Source: Combretum micranthum
Lineage: Eukaryota > Streptophyta > Magnoliopsida > Myrtales > Combretaceae
DNA: 64,000 bases
Direction of reading: 5' to 3'
Assembly: GCA_024138025.1 (NCBI GenBank)
Contig: JAMXBD010000064.1
Location: 62,001-126,000 of the forward strand
The translations under genes and the position numbers were made by a program. Position 1 is the first letter of the stretch. Each line of letters opens with the position of its first letter. The notes below the pieces were generated by a model. That model worked only from the letters and a program-made list of their open reading frames with translations. It searched no databases and was not told the DNA's origin. Of the stretch, positions 56,989-64,000 are shown in pieces.

Positions 56989-57403
56989 AAGGCTGCAAAT
57001 GAGCCGCCAAGTTTTTAGGTATGGACTAGGTTAGTTTAAAAATTATCGAGTTCGAATTGGTTTTTTTTGTGAGCCCAACCGAGATTTTATCAAGGTTAAA
57101 ATTCATGCTTTGAGTTCAACTCGTTTATATAGCTTGTTTCTCATTTTTTTCAAACTTAAATAAAAATAGTTTTTTTTTTATTGTGTTAATTATATATTTA
57201 TATATAATATATAAAACTCATAGTTATGCTAATGGGCTTATTTAGTAGCCATTTATGAACTGACATGCGAGTTTGAATTATTTAGCTAAATGAGTTTTAG
57301 TTTAAAGTCAAGTTCAAGCTATTTACTAATTGAATTCAAGCCTCACTTAAAGTGAGTTGTGATTGAGTAGCTTGCAATTTGCTCGGCCCATTTAAGACCA
57401 TAT
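56989..57403. mobile_element. Possible degenerate MITE
   Basis: Left taaggctgcaaatgagccg, right (complement) ggtcttaaatgggccgagc. The interior repeats gttcaa/gagctt words. The ends are only roughly inverted and no target duplication was verified. Confidence 0.35.
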
Positions 57404-57409
57404 TTGTCA

Positions 57410-58352
57410 CAATAGGACCTACAACTTGCCACCAAATCCTTTGAGATGTTCCACCTAAGGATATAATCAAATGAGTTTTGGATGGATCATACAAACTCCA
57501 AACCGACTCTTACCCCTTTAAAGTTTACCAACCTTATAAAGTTTTTATGCTATATCTAAACATGCCCTATAGGATTTGATTTAGAACCCAAAACTTGATT
57601 CTATAACCCTAATTTTTTTCCAACCTATTTTGAAGTTTAATAATAAATTTAAGAGAAGCTGGTGCTTCTGACATAGGTTTTTTTATATGCGAAAATGAAA
57701 AGATACATGTAAAATAGATAAAATACGTGACATACCACATTCATAATTCAATATTTAAACACATAAATATATTACTTTTGTCATCATGTCTCATTTAAGA
57801 GACTTGTATAAGAACGTGGTTAAATTAAATCTCATATTGAGTCTAAAATATAACATATCAAACAATATTAAAGCAAATATAACTTGAACAAATTTTAATT
57901 TAAATCTTTAACTAGTATAATAATAAAAAAGAAAAAAAATATTTATAGGAGATAGAAAAGGTGGTAGCTCATTTATGTTTTATTTTCTCTACTTGCTCCT
58001 TTAGTAATATTTTTATTTATTTATTTGTTTACCTTTTTAAATTATGGTACTAAGTTATCGGGTATCCATTATGTTTGTTATATAATTCAAATCCGATTCT
58101 AAAACTTATAAGATTGAACTCTACATAATTTTTAATAGACTGAATGGATCGGAAATCCTATTATTGCTCATCCGATATATCCCTCATCCTATATCATTTT
58201 TTATTGATTTTGCCATAAAGCAAACAAAAGTTAACAAGTGGTAGATACAGCAGTAATAAGAAGACCCCACAACGTTATGGCTATTCTCCGTTATATACGC
58301 AGTGTGTGACCAGAGAAAACTTCATTACCGTACCAGGCGACAAAAAAGCACC
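57410..58352. other. Region upstream of the reductase gene
   Basis: AT-rich; no clear promoter element was singled out. An upstream in-frame ATG at 58302 would lengthen the reductase N-terminus by 17 residues not expected for the family. Confidence 0.4.

Positions 58353-64000
<5,648 letters not shown>

Noticed and set aside
58302..58352. Upstream in-frame start for the reductase
   Set aside because: Adds a basic stretch absent from the family, whose proteins begin near the ESKEW segment; the ATG at 58353 fits better.

Overview
The window reads as nuclear DNA of a flowering plant, most likely a eudicot. It is strongly AT-rich, is dominated by plant LTR retrotransposons and MITEs, and carries three recognisable plant genes with plant-type introns. 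No species call is possible from the sequence alone, and I saw no rRNA, tRNA or CRISPR.

Layout, left to right. (1) 175-2090: decayed plant LINE (RT C-terminus, zinc-finger and RNase H remnants). (2) 2112-4195: two small inverted-repeat elements in otherwise empty sequence. (3) 4817-5206: short single-exon gene for a 129-residue protein of a conserved but unnamed plant family, followed by a TTAGGG hexamer tract. (4) 5866-11302: old, complete-length Ty3/gypsy chromovirus with LTRs and a 5-bp target duplication, with broken coding. (5) 13439-14200: hAT-type MITE with an 8-bp target duplication and a CCCGAA minisatellite inside. (6) 15549-18642: young non-autonomous Ty3/gypsy element carrying gag but no pol. 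(7) 18737-18961: pararetrovirus-like RNase H fragment. (8) 19333-25210: very young Ty1/copia element. It lacks a tRNA-Met primer-binding site and instead has a 14-nt leader complementary to its own LTR. (9) 26779-36821: old minus-strand Copia element with at least three nested insertions. (10) 37893-41842: MITEs, a long inverted repeat, and complex direct/inverted and tandem duplications. (11) 41843-48717: SIRE-like solo LTR with an exact target duplication, split by a minus-strand Tork-like Copia element (42882-48334). (12) 51031-53538: five-exon ATG8 autophagy gene. (13) 58353-62039 and probably beyond: 5' part of a 2-alkenal/double-bond reductase gene with large introns.

The genes do not form an operon or pathway; they are isolated plant genes in TE-rich space. 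The most interesting mechanistic signal is the possible self-primed Copia element. The most important caution is that all nine frame breaks I could place in otherwise well-preserved coding sequence (ATG8, the reductase, the young Copia and the gag-only element) are net deletions. That pattern fits residual long-read assembly error at least as well as pseudogenisation.
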